64,000 bases of DNA, taken from NCBI GenBank assembly GCA_030077755.1, contig JAQJZZ010000008.1:1736001-1800000 (forward strand). Direction: 5' to 3'. The stretch comes from Filosporella fistucella (lineage: Eukaryota; Ascomycota; Leotiomycetes; Helotiales). Below are positions 34,167 to 44,462 of the stretch, piece after piece; position 1 is the stretch's first letter, and the number at the start of each line of letters is the position of its first letter. The notes under the pieces were generated by a model. It was given only the letters and a program-made list of their open reading frames with translations. It made no database searches and was not told the DNA's origin. Made by a program: the position numbers and the translations under genes.

Positions 34167-35951
34167 TCAGGCCAATCGTGCGCGCTTGGAGTCATTGTTT
34201 GATGAATCTTCACCTTCCCTCTCTCGCTTGATTCCTTGCACCTCCTCACCAACCTCATCAGACTCACTCGACTTATCGTTGCTGCTCAGACTGGGATTCA
34301 GGTCACTGCCGTTGCCGGATAGGGTGGGATCGTTGGAAACAGGCGCGCCGGTACAAGTCGGATGGCACTGAATAGATGGAGTTCCACTACGAGAAGCGGA
34401 GTTCATGCGGGGTATGTTGCTTTGAGGAGTTGAACTGGCAAATTGAATACCATTGGCACTTTGGGCTGATGTGGAAGCTTCTGCATGACCTTGTACGCGA
34501 ACATGTGCATAATAACCTCCAGCATTAGACACCCCCTGTTGATTGACAGATCCTGAAGCCGTGGTGCCACTAGTAGAAGAGCCACCAAGGGCAGGCATAC
34601 GTCCTTGCCGGGTATGAATTGGGTGAACTCGTGGGTCGACATTGCTACGGCCATCCATGGATCCATTGCGTGAGGCAGGAATCCTATCAAAATCAGGAGT
34701 AGCACCTTGCGAAGCTTGACCAAAGCCCCGTTGTGGGTTGAGACTGGTGCTGCCAGAGATACTTCCGTTGAACATGCTTCTGCCATTTCCACTCATGAGT
34801 CTTGGTGCAGGTTGAGCTACTGACACTTGTGGACCGATATTGCTACTACCAGGCATAGGTCCACCGATACCAGAACCAACTCCCTGATTTGCCCGATTGC
34901 TGGACAAGTCTTGATAAAAACGGTTGGTGTCGAAGGCACCTTGGACACTGTTATTGGGTACAGGTCGTTGGCCAGGTCCAGCAAATGGGAAGGTAGGGTT
35001 TTGACCAGAAATCTGTGTATTTCCGCCGCCAGGGGTGAACATGTTGGATGAGACGGTAGGCATGTACTGGTGAGGTTGAGCACTACCTGATGCGGAGCCA
35101 ATGACAGCAGGACCACCCATATTCATTTGTCTTTGTGGTGGCATGGCTGGGGCAACGGTCGCAGGTCTACGAGCATGTTGTCCATTCGGGAGTACGCTAG
35201 AGTTGGCCGAGTTTCTGAAAAACTCTCGGTCAGCGTGGGTACCGGTAGAGACTTTGGTGGTAACTTTCATAGGGCCACTTGGAAGGTGACTGCTATTGAA
35301 GGAACCTTCATCATGATGAGAACCGTTCGGGGCGGAGAGGTTGATGACTGATCCTTGTTTGCTGTCAGCCGCAGCTCCATGATCAACAGCCGCCGCGGAA
35401 TAGCCGGGGCCCTTTTGATTTCCATCATTTGGATTGGGGAAGGGGAGATTGACAGTTGGAGCGACGTAGATAGGGCCCAGTCCCTTGTCAGCTCGGGTAG
35501 CGTTGAGAGTTTTGAGAGCAGCAACATGGTGTTCGAGTTGAGATTTCAATTCGGAGATCTTTGTCTGCATAGTTTCCATGCCAACGTAGTTCTCATTGCC
35601 CTCAACAATCGTCTCGGCCTCAACTCTGACGATGATATCTCGGTGGCGGCCGTCTTCGTTGATCATCGGAATACCGCTCTCACACATGGTCATTCTTCGG
35701 ATCGAGTTGATCACGCTTGCAGAAACGGTGGAGGATATGTAAGAGGCATCAATACCAACTGTATTTCTGTCTCCTCGGACGGTGAAAGGAGCGTTGATCG
35801 AGATTACAACGGGTGACACATCATCGGGCATCTCATCTTCGGAGTCGCTATCCACGTTGTATTGAAGACCACCAAAACCACCATTGTTTTGCGCTTGCAT
35901 CATAAGATTTGCAAGGGTGGGGAGATTAGGTCCATTGTTTGATGCTGCCAT
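34167..35951 (-). CDS. conserved fungal protein of unknown function, low-complexity C-terminus
   Basis: Uninterrupted 594-codon frame with ATG at 35951. The first ~150 residues are ordered-looking: an acidic patch (DSDSEDEMPDD), then VSPVVISINAPFTVRGDRNTV, a beta-rich segment ending SVINSIRRMTMCESGIPMI, and RDIIVRVEAETIVEG. A probable coiled coil (MQTKISELKSQLEHHVAALKTL) follows. The rest is Gly/Ser/Gln/Asn/Pro-rich, as in disordered or prion-like regions, and ends in a basic KREREG...KRARLA nuclear-signal-like tail. I do not recognise the family; a nuclear regulatory role is only suggested by composition. No intron is needed. Confidence 0.82.
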   Translation of the reverse strand: MAASNNGPNLPTLANLMMQAQNNGGFGGLQYNVDSDSEDEMPDDVSPVVISINAPFTVRGDRNTVGIDASYISSTVSASVINSIRRMTMCESGIPMINEDGRHRDIIVRVEAETIVEGNENYVGMETMQTKISELKSQLEHHVAALKTLNATRADKGLGPIYVAPTVNLPFPNPNDGNQKGPGYSAAAVDHGAAADSKQGSVINLSAPNGSHHDEGSFNSSHLPSGPMKVTTKVSTGTHADREFFRNSANSSVLPNGQHARRPATVAPAMPPQRQMNMGGPAVIGSASGSAQPHQYMPTVSSNMFTPGGGNTQISGQNPTFPFAGPGQRPVPNNSVQGAFDTNRFYQDLSSNRANQGVGSGIGGPMPGSSNIGPQVSVAQPAPRLMSGNGRSMFNGSISGSTSLNPQRGFGQASQGATPDFDRIPASRNGSMDGRSNVDPRVHPIHTRQGRMPALGGSSTSGTTASGSVNQQGVSNAGGYYAHVRVQGHAEASTSAQSANGIQFASSTPQSNIPRMNSASRSGTPSIQCHPTCTGAPVSNDPTLSGNGSDLNPSLSSNDKSSESDEVGEEVQGIKREREGEDSSNNDSKRARLA

Positions 35952-36737
35952 CTTGAAAGTGCTCGAGTCGAGAGGGCGAAGATTAATTTCGAGGATTGCT
36001 GTGATTGAGGTGACCTTGAAGGTTAAGGTGCTGTTGGATAGGGAAAGTAAACAAAAGCAGATAGCCGTGCAAGGCTCTTGTGAGAACGGTGCACAGAGTT
36101 AGATAGCTTAGAAGGAAACCCGCAAAGCACTTGAAGATTAAATACACATGGGAATAAGAAATCAGAGTTGTGCGGCCATCTCGATACAATTTCCTTACTA
36201 TTAACGAGAAGCTTAATTGCTATTGTGCCTCTAATCACAATAGCAAGATAGGGAACAATAGGAACGACAATAGGAAGGGAAACACGCTAATGGTCCAAAT
36301 GTAGGCTAGCGCTAAAGTCAAAGCTCGTGACTACTTGTCTTTCGAGGTTAATCGTAGATTTCGAGTTCGAGATCTAAATCCTTATTCTGGAGAGATTCGC
36401 ACAAAGTATTTCATGTTTAGCTATTCAGATGTCAAAAGCTTCTTACTAGAGGAATTGGCGCCTTACTTCAATAGGTAGTTTTAGCGATTATGTCATCTCG
36501 CAAGGGAAAAGGGGCTGGGCTGGGCTCGGCTGGCTCAAAAGGTCGGAATGTTATATGAAAAGCTGACATATTAAGTACAGTGCCTATGTTGCCTATATAA
36601 ACATGGGCATCACCTGCAACGTCTTTTGAATCCAATATCATTTGATTCTGTCGCGCTATCTATCAATGCCTATGATGCATTATGCCGCAGTATCTAACCT
36701 TTCTAATGATATTACAGTGCTGCAAGAAACATCTTCA
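35952..36737. other. intergenic region
   Basis: Contains the promoter of the minus-strand unknown gene and the 3' flank of RPN13. A TATATAAA-like element near 36590 on the plus strand has no gene after it. Nothing else is seen. Confidence 0.45.
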
Positions 36738-38184
36738 TCACTTTCCTTCCACTGTCTTTTTAACACCCTCTACAAATGCCTCCACTGCATCTCCGCCTCC
36801 TAAAGGCATGCTACCTCCCCTGACTAGACCGTTATTCTGCACCTTCACTCCCAGGGCATCGGCAATGCTGGGCAAACCACCATCACGAATAGCCATGGTT
36901 AGACTTCCCAAGCTCTGGTGAAATTGGGGGCTCCTCAAAACTCGCTTCAGGATTGCCTTCTTCTGGACTAGACTGAGAGCTTCCAGAGCCGCACTAGTCA
37001 CTTCGGCGTTTGGTTCTGACATACCATCAATTGATGCTGCTGACTTTTGGGCAATAACTAGAACAGTTGGCGGAAGATAATTGAGAAGGTTATCGATCTG
37101 TTGTGGATTAGCGGATTCGATTGTGGGTACCGTAATTGAAGTAGGTAGGAGGTCAGGCAATGTGGTGTAAAGTTGGCCTTGTGGTGGTTGCTGCAAGCCT
37201 TGCCCGCCTTTCAGCGAATTGAGAAAATTCTGGACTACCGTTGCTGCATCAGTTGGTCCTGAGCCAGCACTGGCCACAAAGTCAGCACAATCCTGAAGTA
37301 GAATAAGAGTGAACACTTGGAGATATTTGAGTATTCATTTGGCCCGCATCTGTCTAACACTACATGAACGTCTTCTCGTTCTCCCATTTTTTGCCAACGC
37401 CAGATCGAAAATGCCCAAGCAATGTCATGTATGCGAAGAAATCTTGACCTACGCTCGTCCCCCGTCTGCTCCACCCTCTCGCGCACTTGAACCTTCCTCT
37501 CTAACATCTCCACCGGTGGCATCTGGTCCCGCACCACCACTGCCTCCTCGGTGATGCTCTGATGGATCACCATGTCCTTCAACATCCTCCATGGTTTCAT
37601 CTTCATCGTCATTATCACCGTTTCCACTTTGCACTTGAGCAATCTCTTCAGAAACGTTCACTTCCTCCCCCTGTAACAATGAGTCGACGATCTGACCAAT
37701 CTTCAAATCTCGAGGGCTGAACCAAGCTGGATCACCATTGCGAGCTTGAGGCTTCGATTGCAACCAAAAAAGGTGTCTTTGAGATGAAGATGAGAACTTG
37801 AGCGAGAATATTCTGCCGTTGGTCTTGGAAGTAGGATGGTCAGAGGTCTTGTACTCGTAAGGTTCGAAGTGACAATCCAAAGGGAAGATGAGGAGATCGA
37901 AATTAGATTCGTCGTCGAGGGATTTACTTCTTTCGCGCCAACAGAAGTGGATAATTTCTTGAAAAAAAAATCAGTTTCCCATGTTATGATTGATCCCAAC
38001 TAACGTACCATCTTCGCTGTAAAGGTAAATATAGCCTGGGGTAGGTTCTGGAACCACCTTGTAAGGCTTGCTGGATTGCTGTATGCGACTGTCAGTAAGA
38101 CAGTTGGCACAAGGATAAGCTTTGGTTTCTTACATCTACCTCACAGCGACCGGCCTTAAACGTAATTAATGGTACAATCGACAT
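36738..38184 (-). CDS. RPN13: proteasome ubiquitin receptor Rpn13/ADRM1
   Basis: Four exons on the minus strand: 38184-38134, 38078-38009, 37957-37453, 37269-36738; 385 aa. The N-terminal Pru domain reads ITFKAGRCEV, YKVVPEPTPGYIYLYSEDE, IIHFCWRERS, DLLIFPLDCHFEPY and RIFSLKFSSSSQRHLFWLQS, which is the standard ubiquitin- and Rpn2-binding fold. An acidic linker (DNDDEDETMEDVEGHG) and a Gly-rich piece GGADGGRA follow. The C-terminal ~130 residues are helical with LPDLLPTSITVPTIES and ALGSL-like repeats, matching the DEUBAD domain that binds the deubiquitinase UCH37. Intron 3 is long (183 bp) with the acceptor GGCCAG chosen by phase and because it joins ...GGRA to AGSG. Divergent from RPL6 with 288 bp between starts. 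Confidence 0.92.
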
Positions 38185-38472
38185 CGCGATTATCGAGTTG
38201 TTGTGGTGAGAGTTCGGTGTTGTTACGAAGCTCGTTTGCCTGAAGCTCCAAACCGCGAGCTGGTCAAGCGGCGAGGAGAGTGGTGAAAGGCGGCGATGCA
38301 GCCCTCCAATACCCTGGTAGGAAGCCATTGTTTCACGTGACTCGACGGCCGCACTTGCCTCGCTAAGCAAAGCACCACACATCGAAAATTGAGAATATAT
38401 TCCCGACGTACTTCACGACGACAAATTCAACAATAGAACCGGCTCCAACCACCGACACGGTTCACCTTCAAA
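38185..38472. promoter_or_regulatory. bidirectional promoter RPN13 / RPL6
   Basis: A 288-bp space separates the divergent start codons of a proteasome gene and a ribosomal protein gene. It has one CACGTG E-box at 38334-38339. No proteasome-associated control element (GGTGGCAAA) was seen. Confidence 0.5.
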
Positions 38473-39335
38473 ATGTCCGCAGTACTTGAAGCAACCAGAC
38501 CTGCTGGTACGTCGAAGACCTTCGGAAAGTCGACCAGAGAGGTCCCCCATCACAGCCAAAAGGCGAAGAAGGTAATGTTCAAGTATTCTTCCCCCCTTCG
38601 GCTTTTACTTACACATGCCAGTGGTACCCTGCAGAGGATGAGTCTCAATCGAAGAAGGTGAGTGCTACAGAATTTGTTCAATGCGTATTGGCAGCAATTG
38701 TCGGATTTCCAGAGAAATGATGCGTGCTGGAATGGCAATTGTTCTCAATCACAACTACTTGAAGCGCTACGTTGCAACACCACTAACTAAAGCCCAGGTT
38801 CGCAAAACCATCCGAACTTCTACTCCTCGCCCAAGTCTCACCCCTGGTACCGTCCTGATTCTCCTTGCTGGCCGTTTCCGTGGCAAGCGGGTTATATTGT
38901 TGAAGAACCTCTCCCAAGGTGTGCTTCTTGTTACCGGCCCCTTCAAGATCAACGGTGTCCCACTCCGCAGAGTCAATGCCCGCTACGTGATCGCTACTTC
39001 TCATAAGGTAGATCTTGCTGGTGTTGACCAGAAGAAGATTGAGGAGGTTGGAGGCGAGAAGTACTTTGCTTTGGAGAAGGGTGAGAAGAAGAAGGGAGAG
39101 GAGGCATTTTTCAAGCAAGGAGAGAAGCCAGAGGTATGTTGTCAGTCCGAAAGCATTTGGGACGACCACTAAATCCTAGCAGAAGAAGAAGCCATCCAGC
39201 AGCCGCGCCGCAGACCAAAAGGCAGTCGACAAGTCTCTTTTGGCCACCATCAAGAAGGAGCCAATGCTCGCCAGCTATTTGTCCAGCACATTCAGCCTCC
39301 GAAAGGGTGACCGACCCCACGAGATGGTCTGGTAA
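38473..39335 (+). CDS. RPL6: 60S ribosomal protein L6 (eL6)
   Basis: Four exons, 38473-38571, 38622-38657, 38798-39133 and 39183-39335; 207 aa. Tiny exon 2 (12 codons) encodes [12 protein letters not shown]. The KOW-like core [60 protein letters not shown] is typical of eL6 and the C-terminus has a Lys-rich helix ([16 protein letters not shown]). eL6 lies on the solvent side of the large subunit. Introns crowd at the 5' end, as in most fungal ribosomal protein genes. The last acceptor is a tandem CAG...AG choice (39179 or 39182); both stay in frame and differ by one Gln. Confidence 0.95.
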
Positions 39336-40224
39336 ATTTGCGTTGCGGGGTTTGGGACAGAACAGTGGATTTGGGGAATGATTGATAAATCGCGTGCATA
39401 TGACCTGGAAGGCATTGGTCTCAATTGCTAGGGCGCTTTGTAATCAGATTTGCAATAACGAAACCATCACAAGCACTGCCATAGGTTCTCGGGTATTTGT
39501 GAAGTTTTTGGAGTTTATACAGCCAGAAAATATCAAGGTCTTCAATTCGACACTCTTCACAGCATATTTGGGCCAGAGTTGGTTGCTCAATTTCGTGGCG
39601 TGACCTTGATCCAAATGATCAGGAAATCCGCACTTGACTGGACCTTGGTCTATTAAAAGGGGAGATCTGGCAAGCAGGTTGCTTTGCTATTGTAATAACT
39701 TACTTTTTGCGCCAATCATGCCTGGCATTTGGGTTTGTGTAATTATTGAGATACTTTCGTAGGTCTGGAATATACACAAGTGAAAACGCACGTTAGATAC
39801 AAACCTATTACCCTTGAACAGTATTCCTTGTGTACTTAAGCAGTTAAACAATCTTCATCATACGATGGCCCCCAGTAATGACCTTCGAGCGAGGGAAGCT
39901 AGTGAGTCAGGGGTACATATTATCTGTGAAATCTTGGCTCCATCGGGCAAGGGTAGCACAAACGCTCTCGACGTGGTCCGTGTATCTCGACTTGGAGCCG
40001 AATATTCTTCAGTCAGTGTGGTATCCCATCCATATATCCTCATTTGATTGTCCGGCTTGAGCATGTTCAAATGGACGCCCAGAGTGCCCAAAGTTGGGGC
40101 GAGAGGAGCCTTTTCGTTTAATTGGGTTTTGCCGCAGACACGCGCTAACACCTGCATGCCCCTCCATATAATGCCACCTGGAACCTCATTCAGAAGATTG
40201 TTTAGCATCCAAAATCACTTCAGC
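39336..40224. other. intergenic region, DPP3 promoter
   Basis: No gene. The last ~70 bases could be coding if DPP3 starts at the in-frame ATG 40156 rather than 40225. Otherwise featureless. Confidence 0.45.
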
Positions 40225-42939
40225 ATGAACGCCCAAGAACTCAAAAACTTCCTTGCGGATAGTCCGCCAAGTACTGTCAATCTAGTCATTAAGAAGCATT
40301 TCGACGCGTTGGATGACCAACAAAAGCTCTACGCCCATTACATATCTCGGTGAGCTCTCCAAACCTCACATATATATTCTAGTTCGCTTTGGAAGGGCAG
40401 CCGAAGCGCAATGGGAGACCAAGAATTTGGTACTTGTTTACTGACGCAAGATAGGGCTGCTTTCACCGGAACTAGAATCACCCTTCGTCAGGTCTCTCCA
40501 GAGTCTGAGGCAATCTTTGACTTTATAGTTGAACTATACAAAGGTTGCCATGGAGACTGGAAAGCCCTACAAGTGCAAGCCGGTGTCAGTGACCAGGATT
40601 TTCGATATTTCCTAGAGTACGCAGTGCAATTCTTAGGAAATTGCGGCAATTACAAAGGTTTCGGGGATGCCAAATTCGTGCCACGATGCGAGAAAAAGAC
40701 ATTTGACGCTCTCGCTGCTACTTACCCAAAAGCGGATGGCTTTTACAAGGCGACAGAGGGAGCGATATTTTCAAGTAGCAATTCGGGGATGATGCATTTA
40801 GGTATGGAAAACCCTTACTAATAGATCTCAAGTAGTTAATCGCAACAGGGTACCTTGATGAAGGTCATATGACAACCTACTATCCTGACTCGAAAGGAAT
40901 TACCAAGGCAGACATCAGCGCTGTCTCTGAGTTTTTGGAAAAGAAGGGCCTCCTGGTAGTACGTCATGAGTCTCCTCAAATCATGATTTGATCTATGTCT
41001 AAAGTTCCACAGGAGAATACTCGCCTGAGAAAGAACGCGGATGGTACTTTTGACCTCTTGATTGCCTCAGCTGTGACAAACGTTCCCGAAAACGGCGGCG
41101 ACATTGGCAAAGAGACTGAGTTCGACATTCCAAGTGGCTCTCTTAAAGGTCATAAGTTAAGGCTCGTGTATGGCGACTACGCCAAGGAGTTAAGTCAAAT
41201 TTCCGCCTACCATAAAAAAGCTGCCGAAAACGCTGCCAACGAGAACCAAAAGCATATGCAACTTGCTTACGCGAAATCATTTGAGGAGGGCTCACTCGAA
41301 GCATTCAAGGATGCGCAAAGATTTTGGATTAGAGACAAAGGACCTATGGTTGAATCCAACATCGGATTTGTCGAGACGTACAGAGATCCACATGGTGTAA
41401 GAGGAGAGTGGGAAGGTAAGAACATTGTATCCTCTTCTAATTTTCGCATCTGATTCAGCAGGATTCGCGGCGACCGTCAACCTGGAGCGAACAAGAGCAT
41501 TCGGGTCTTTGGTGGAGGCAGCGGAGTCAATGATCCCTAAACTCCCTTGGAGTAAGGAATTCGAGAAGGACACGTTTTTGAGCCCCGACTTTACCAGCCT
41601 CGAAGTTTTGTCCTTTGCTGGTAGTGGAATTCCAGCCGGAATCAACATCGTTAGTATCCTCGCTATTGTAGCGACTCCTATCCCGCACGCACTTTCCATC
41701 TCGTCATGTGGATGCTGATAATGGCAGCCAAATTACGACGACATTCGCCAGTCTGAAGGCTTCAAGAATGTCTCCTTAGGCAATGTATTGAGTGCAAAAG
41801 CCCCGAACGAGAAAATCCCATTTATCGCCGACGAGGATCTTGATATTTATCAGAAGTACCGAGATGCGGCATTTGAGGTACAAGTGGGTATTCAGTATGT
41901 TGTATCCTCTTCATATCTGCCATGGCTGTACAAGCCAAAACCTCTGGAAACCACTTGTTTCTTGACCCTCATTCTTGCACTCGATGCTGATCTGAACGCA
42001 GTGAGCTGCTGGGGCATGGCACGGGCAAATTACTGCAGGAAACTGAGACAGGTGTCTACAATTTCGACTTCAAATCGCCACCTATAAGCCCAATCACCAA
42101 TAAACCAATAACAACTTACTACAAACCCGGTCAAACTTGGGGATCGGTCTTCGGAAGCATAGCTTCAAGCTATGAAGAGTGCAGAGCAGAATGCGTGGTC
42201 AGTTAACTCATACTAACGGCGAGGAATATTCAGCCCTTTCTAATTCTACGATTGCAGGCCATGGCTTTGAGTTGCGACTTCCAAATTCTGAAGATCTTTG
42301 GATTCGGGGATGGCACCGTAGATATGGTTGGTGAAGCAGGCGATGTGCTCTACGCTGCGTACCTAAGTATGGCCCGAGCCGGCGTAGCTTCTCTAGAGAT
42401 GTGGAGTGACAAAAAGGGATGGGTAAGCGTCAACTGCCCCTGCAATTTGACGATGAATTCCGTTCTACTCCTATGGCGGGAATGTTGTTGAAAAATCTAG
42501 CGCTAACTCTCTGTCACAGGGCCAAGCTCATTCCCAGGCTAGATTCAGCATTCTCAAGTGCTTCCTTGATGCTCCAGAAAACTTCTGCAAACTTGACTAT
42601 AAGCAAGACGATCTTTCCGATCTGACTATTAAGCTGGATAGAAGCAAAATTACGACCGTTGGACGGAAAGCAGTCGAATCGTACTTGCAAAAGCTGCACA
42701 TTTACAAGTCGACTGCCGACTTTGAGGCCGGATCCAAACTTTACGCTGAAATGACCGAGGTCGAACCAGAGTTTTGGGGAAAGAAGCTCAGAAATGAAGT
42801 TCTCCGTCAAAAGCAACCAAGAAAAGTCTTCGTTCAAGCAAATACGGTTCTTGATGAAGCTTCTGGTAAGGTCTCTTTGGTGGAGTATGAGCCCACCTTA
42901 GAAGGCATGATCAAGAGTTACGCAGAGAGAAATGTTTAA
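40225..42939 (+). CDS. DPP3: dipeptidyl peptidase III (M49 zinc metallopeptidase)
   Basis: Nine exons: 40225-40349, 40455-40801, 40849-40958, 41013-41415, 41462-41649, 41728-41894, 42002-42197, 42258-42422, 42520-42939; 706 aa, the usual size. The M49 zinc motif HELLGH falls at residues 447-452, its first His codon split by intron 6, and the second zinc motif EECRAE at 505-510. Other family blocks are [51 protein letters not shown] and [19 protein letters not shown]. The enzyme removes dipeptides from the N-terminus of short peptides in the cytosol. The frame stays open upstream with further Met codons at 40156 and 40171 that would add a basic, amphipathic leader. Confidence 0.95.
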
Positions 42940-43974
42940 GGTGACCTAAATTTTTCATCTGGCGGAAGGTGAGGGTTGCAATTGACTGCGAGACAGGACA
43001 ATCGGCAAGGCAAAGATATATTGCCTTTCATCCACACCAGATTCAGTCATAGCTGTCATCAAGGACTGATCGGTGGAAGCATTTAATCATCTCAGTCTTT
43101 GTAATCACATCAATCAGAATAAAAGTATCCTAAGTGAGATACTTGTTATTTCCTCAATTCACTGCTATTTGAAATCTGCAGATGTCGCTGGCACGGATGT
43201 GACGAAGTGTTACTGTTAATTCAACTTTTTTCTCCCGTCTTTGTCTTTTCCTATCCACATTTGCACTTCGAATATCTTTGTTTACAGCCCTCGTAGCTCG
43301 GCCATTTCGCCATAACCTAGACCAACCGGCAGAACTGACAAGATGTCGATCAATAATCGCTCGATCATTAATAATTGGTGTGACGCCCATAACTCATGCC
43401 CAAAACCGCCTACAACGGTCATACTCCAAGTTTGAATACGACTCTCGTTCATCTCATGTGCTGTGTATTGGTTCTTTGGTACCGATGACCACCATGTTGA
43501 GACACGTCGAACCATTGATTGATGTGCCAGCTCGGCTAAAGTTGACGCTCAGCCATACGAGACAGTTTCAGAGAACCCGATCTCACAATAGGTATCCTAG
43601 CGACAACACATGTCACTACGCAGCTCAAACTTCGTAGAAAGCGGGTCGGTGGGTACTCAAGAGGTTATTTTGGCTGGTCATAGTGCCTCTGTGTCTTATG
43701 TACTGTTAATGTTATGCGATGACCTATCGAGGGAAGCAGGAGGAATGAAATATAAAAGCCTAACCTCCCTCACATAAAGACGATACTCCTCATCAACATT
43801 CTTTCAACCCTGTTCAGTATTTCAAGCCATCCCTTCTTCTTCTTCCGCTGGACGGATACTTTTCAACATCAGTTTATTCTGCACAGTCCACCACAGACAT
43901 TTCAAGAAATCACTATTATTATTAATATCACCACTTCTACACAGTCCTCATCGTTCATATATACTCTCTACATA
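42940..43974. promoter_or_regulatory. intergenic region, promoter of secreted-protein gene
   Basis: No gene supported. On the plus strand a TATA-box sequence TATAAAAG lies at 43751-43758, about 220 bp before the start codon at 43975, and a CT/CA-rich leader follows, so a transcription start around 43780-43790 is likely. Confidence 0.5.
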
Positions 43975-44283
43975 ATGCAGTTTCCTATTGTTCTGGCCTC
44001 GCTATTTGCAGCAACTTCACTTGCCTTTCCCAGCTCTCTCACTGCTCGCGAAGAGGCAGACACGGTCTTCGCTCGTGCGGTCAACAGCGGCCGTCCTGTC
44101 GCTACTGGAGCTTGCTGTATTGCAAATACGAGTAAGAAGGGGGATACATGTACATTGGCGTCTGGAGTTTCGGGTATCTGTGCTGTGGCTAATACAGCTG
44201 GGTGTAAGTGAACACTTGTTAATCGAAAGGAGATGGTCCTGAGCTAAATTGATCCAGGTGGCGCACGTTTGACGTGTACTTAG
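43975..44283 (+). CDS. small secreted six-cysteine protein
   Basis: Two exons, 43975-44203 and 44258-44283, give 84 aa; the 54-bp intron splits the codon of the fifth cysteine, and the last exon encodes only eight more residues. An N-terminal signal peptide is clear (MQFPIVLASLFAATSLA, cut near residue 17-19). A short acidic pro-like stretch follows, then a compact cysteine-rich domain with spacing CC-x10-C-x9-C-x7-C-x5-C, ending one residue after the last Cys. Size, signal, six cysteines and a strong TATA promoter fit the class of small secreted cysteine-rich fungal proteins, which includes effectors and antimicrobial proteins. No specific homologue is recalled, so function is not assigned. 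Confidence 0.8.
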
Positions 44284-44462
44284 ACATGAATTATGAGGTT
44301 ATGGCACATGCATAAAAGGCAAAAGGATATCTACGAAATGAAATAACGAAGTGACGAGATAGTCATTGGTAAAACGGCGCGCTTCGTGTGTGGGTATCGG
44401 ATTTAGCTAGATTAAGAAACTGTTTGCTAGCTACTCCCATCATTATTTGTGACAAAAACTCC

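Noticed and set aside
36590..36605. TATATAAA-like promoter element
   Set aside because: No gene follows on the same strand, so it is most likely AT-rich background.
37235..37642. Alternative frame through RPN13 exon 3 and intron 3
   Set aside because: The Pru/DEUBAD reading is continuous with family conservation; this frame is only open by chance across the intron.
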